A DNA stretch of 7,674 nucleotides from positions 1 through 7,674 of the forward strand of contig CAMGFF010000098.1 in NCBI GenBank assembly GCA_946055125.1, given 5' to 3'. A program made the position numbers and the translations under genes. This DNA is from an uncultured Prevotellaceae bacterium. Its GTDB lineage: Bacteria; Bacteroidota; Bacteroidia; Bacteroidales; Muribaculaceae. Of the stretch, positions 7,421 to 7,674 are shown one piece after another (within the stretch, counting starts at the first letter, position 1; every line of letters starts with the position of its first letter). The notes under the pieces were generated by a model. The model had not been told where the DNA came from. It ran no database searches and worked only from the letters and a program-made list of their open reading frames with translations.

Positions 7421-7674
7421 TCAATGCTTGTGTATTGCCCTTATCGGCGCGGCATGACACCCATATTGCACCTTCTTGCTCACATTGATGAGATATTCTC
7501 CGGGATTTGTAATCTCTCCGGCTATAAAGTCGTAATAGTCGTAGATATAGTTGAATATCATGTAGTTGCTGCTATACCACAAGAACGAATTGTTCTTATT
7601 CTCCTTCAGTATCTCATAATTGTCGGTTGCCTCGGTGCCTGTGTAGAATGGCGTGCTGTTATAGGTGTGATCTT
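7421..7674 (-). CDS. C-terminal part of an unidentified Tyr-rich protein (5' end cut off by window edge)
   Basis: A reading frame entering from the window edge stays open for 83 codons and stops with TGA at 7421-7423. The other two minus-strand frames over this stretch hit stops early, which supports this one. The peptide is strongly aromatic (11 Tyr, 4 Phe, 1 Trp), with clusters such as FLWYSSNYMIFNYIYDYYDF (30-49), and ends in GEYLINVSKKVQYGCHAAPI followed by RAIHKH. The ending faintly resembles the closing strands of FISUMP-like (Fibrobacter succinogenes major paralogous) domains in secreted Bacteroidota proteins, but this is a weak match by eye. By hand count the stretch is about 42% G+C, lower than the roughly 55% of sampled neighbouring sequence. 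It lies 102 bp upstream of the 444-residue exported protein on the same strand; whether they are co-transcribed is unclear. Confidence 0.65.
   Translation of the reverse strand, partial: DHTYNSTPFYTGTEATDNYEILKENKNNSFLWYSSNYMIFNYIYDYYDFIAGEITNPGEYLINVSKKVQYGCHAAPIRAIHKH

Overview
The window looks like part of a polysaccharide- or glycan-utilisation (PUL-type) nutrient-uptake locus from a Bacteroidota genome. A gut Bacteroidales such as Muribaculaceae or Prevotellaceae is the best guess, but I cannot resolve the family from this stretch. The phylum call rests on an adjacent SusC/SusD outer-membrane pair, a SusC with an N-terminal STN signalling domain, a Bacteroidota-style FecR anti-sigma factor, A/T-rich leaders without clear Shine-Dalgarno sequences, and a secreted protein ending in the 'YNLQG.R...GVYI.NGKK' tail common in this phylum.

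Every supported gene lies on the minus strand, so transcription runs from high to low coordinates. In that order: (1) 7421-7674, the C-terminal 83 residues of an unidentified Tyr-rich protein cut by the window edge; (2) 5984-7318, a complete 444-residue exported protein of unknown function; (3) 4988-5917, a FecR-type transmembrane anti-sigma factor; (4) 1500-4913, an STN-containing SusC/RagA TonB-dependent transporter; (5) 1-1445, a SusD/RagB lipoprotein cut at its C-terminal end by the window edge. The gaps are 102, 66, 74 and 54 bp, so genes 2-5 could be one operon. The 74-bp fecR-susC gap contains a GC-rich hairpin that is not followed by a U-tract.

A working model from known families is as follows. 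SusD, a surface lipoprotein, and SusC, a TonB-driven channel, form a lidded importer for an oligomeric nutrient. Substrate occupancy is relayed through the periplasmic STN domain of SusC to the C-terminal part of FecR, which releases an ECF sigma factor and raises susCD transcription. No ECF sigma gene and no carbohydrate-active enzyme or peptidase is visible here, so the substrate cannot be named. The place just upstream of fecR where the sigma gene usually sits is occupied by the 444-residue secreted protein, which is the most unusual aspect of the layout. No RNA genes, mobile elements, CRISPR arrays or long repeats were seen, and no gene-free stretch exceeds about 100 bp.
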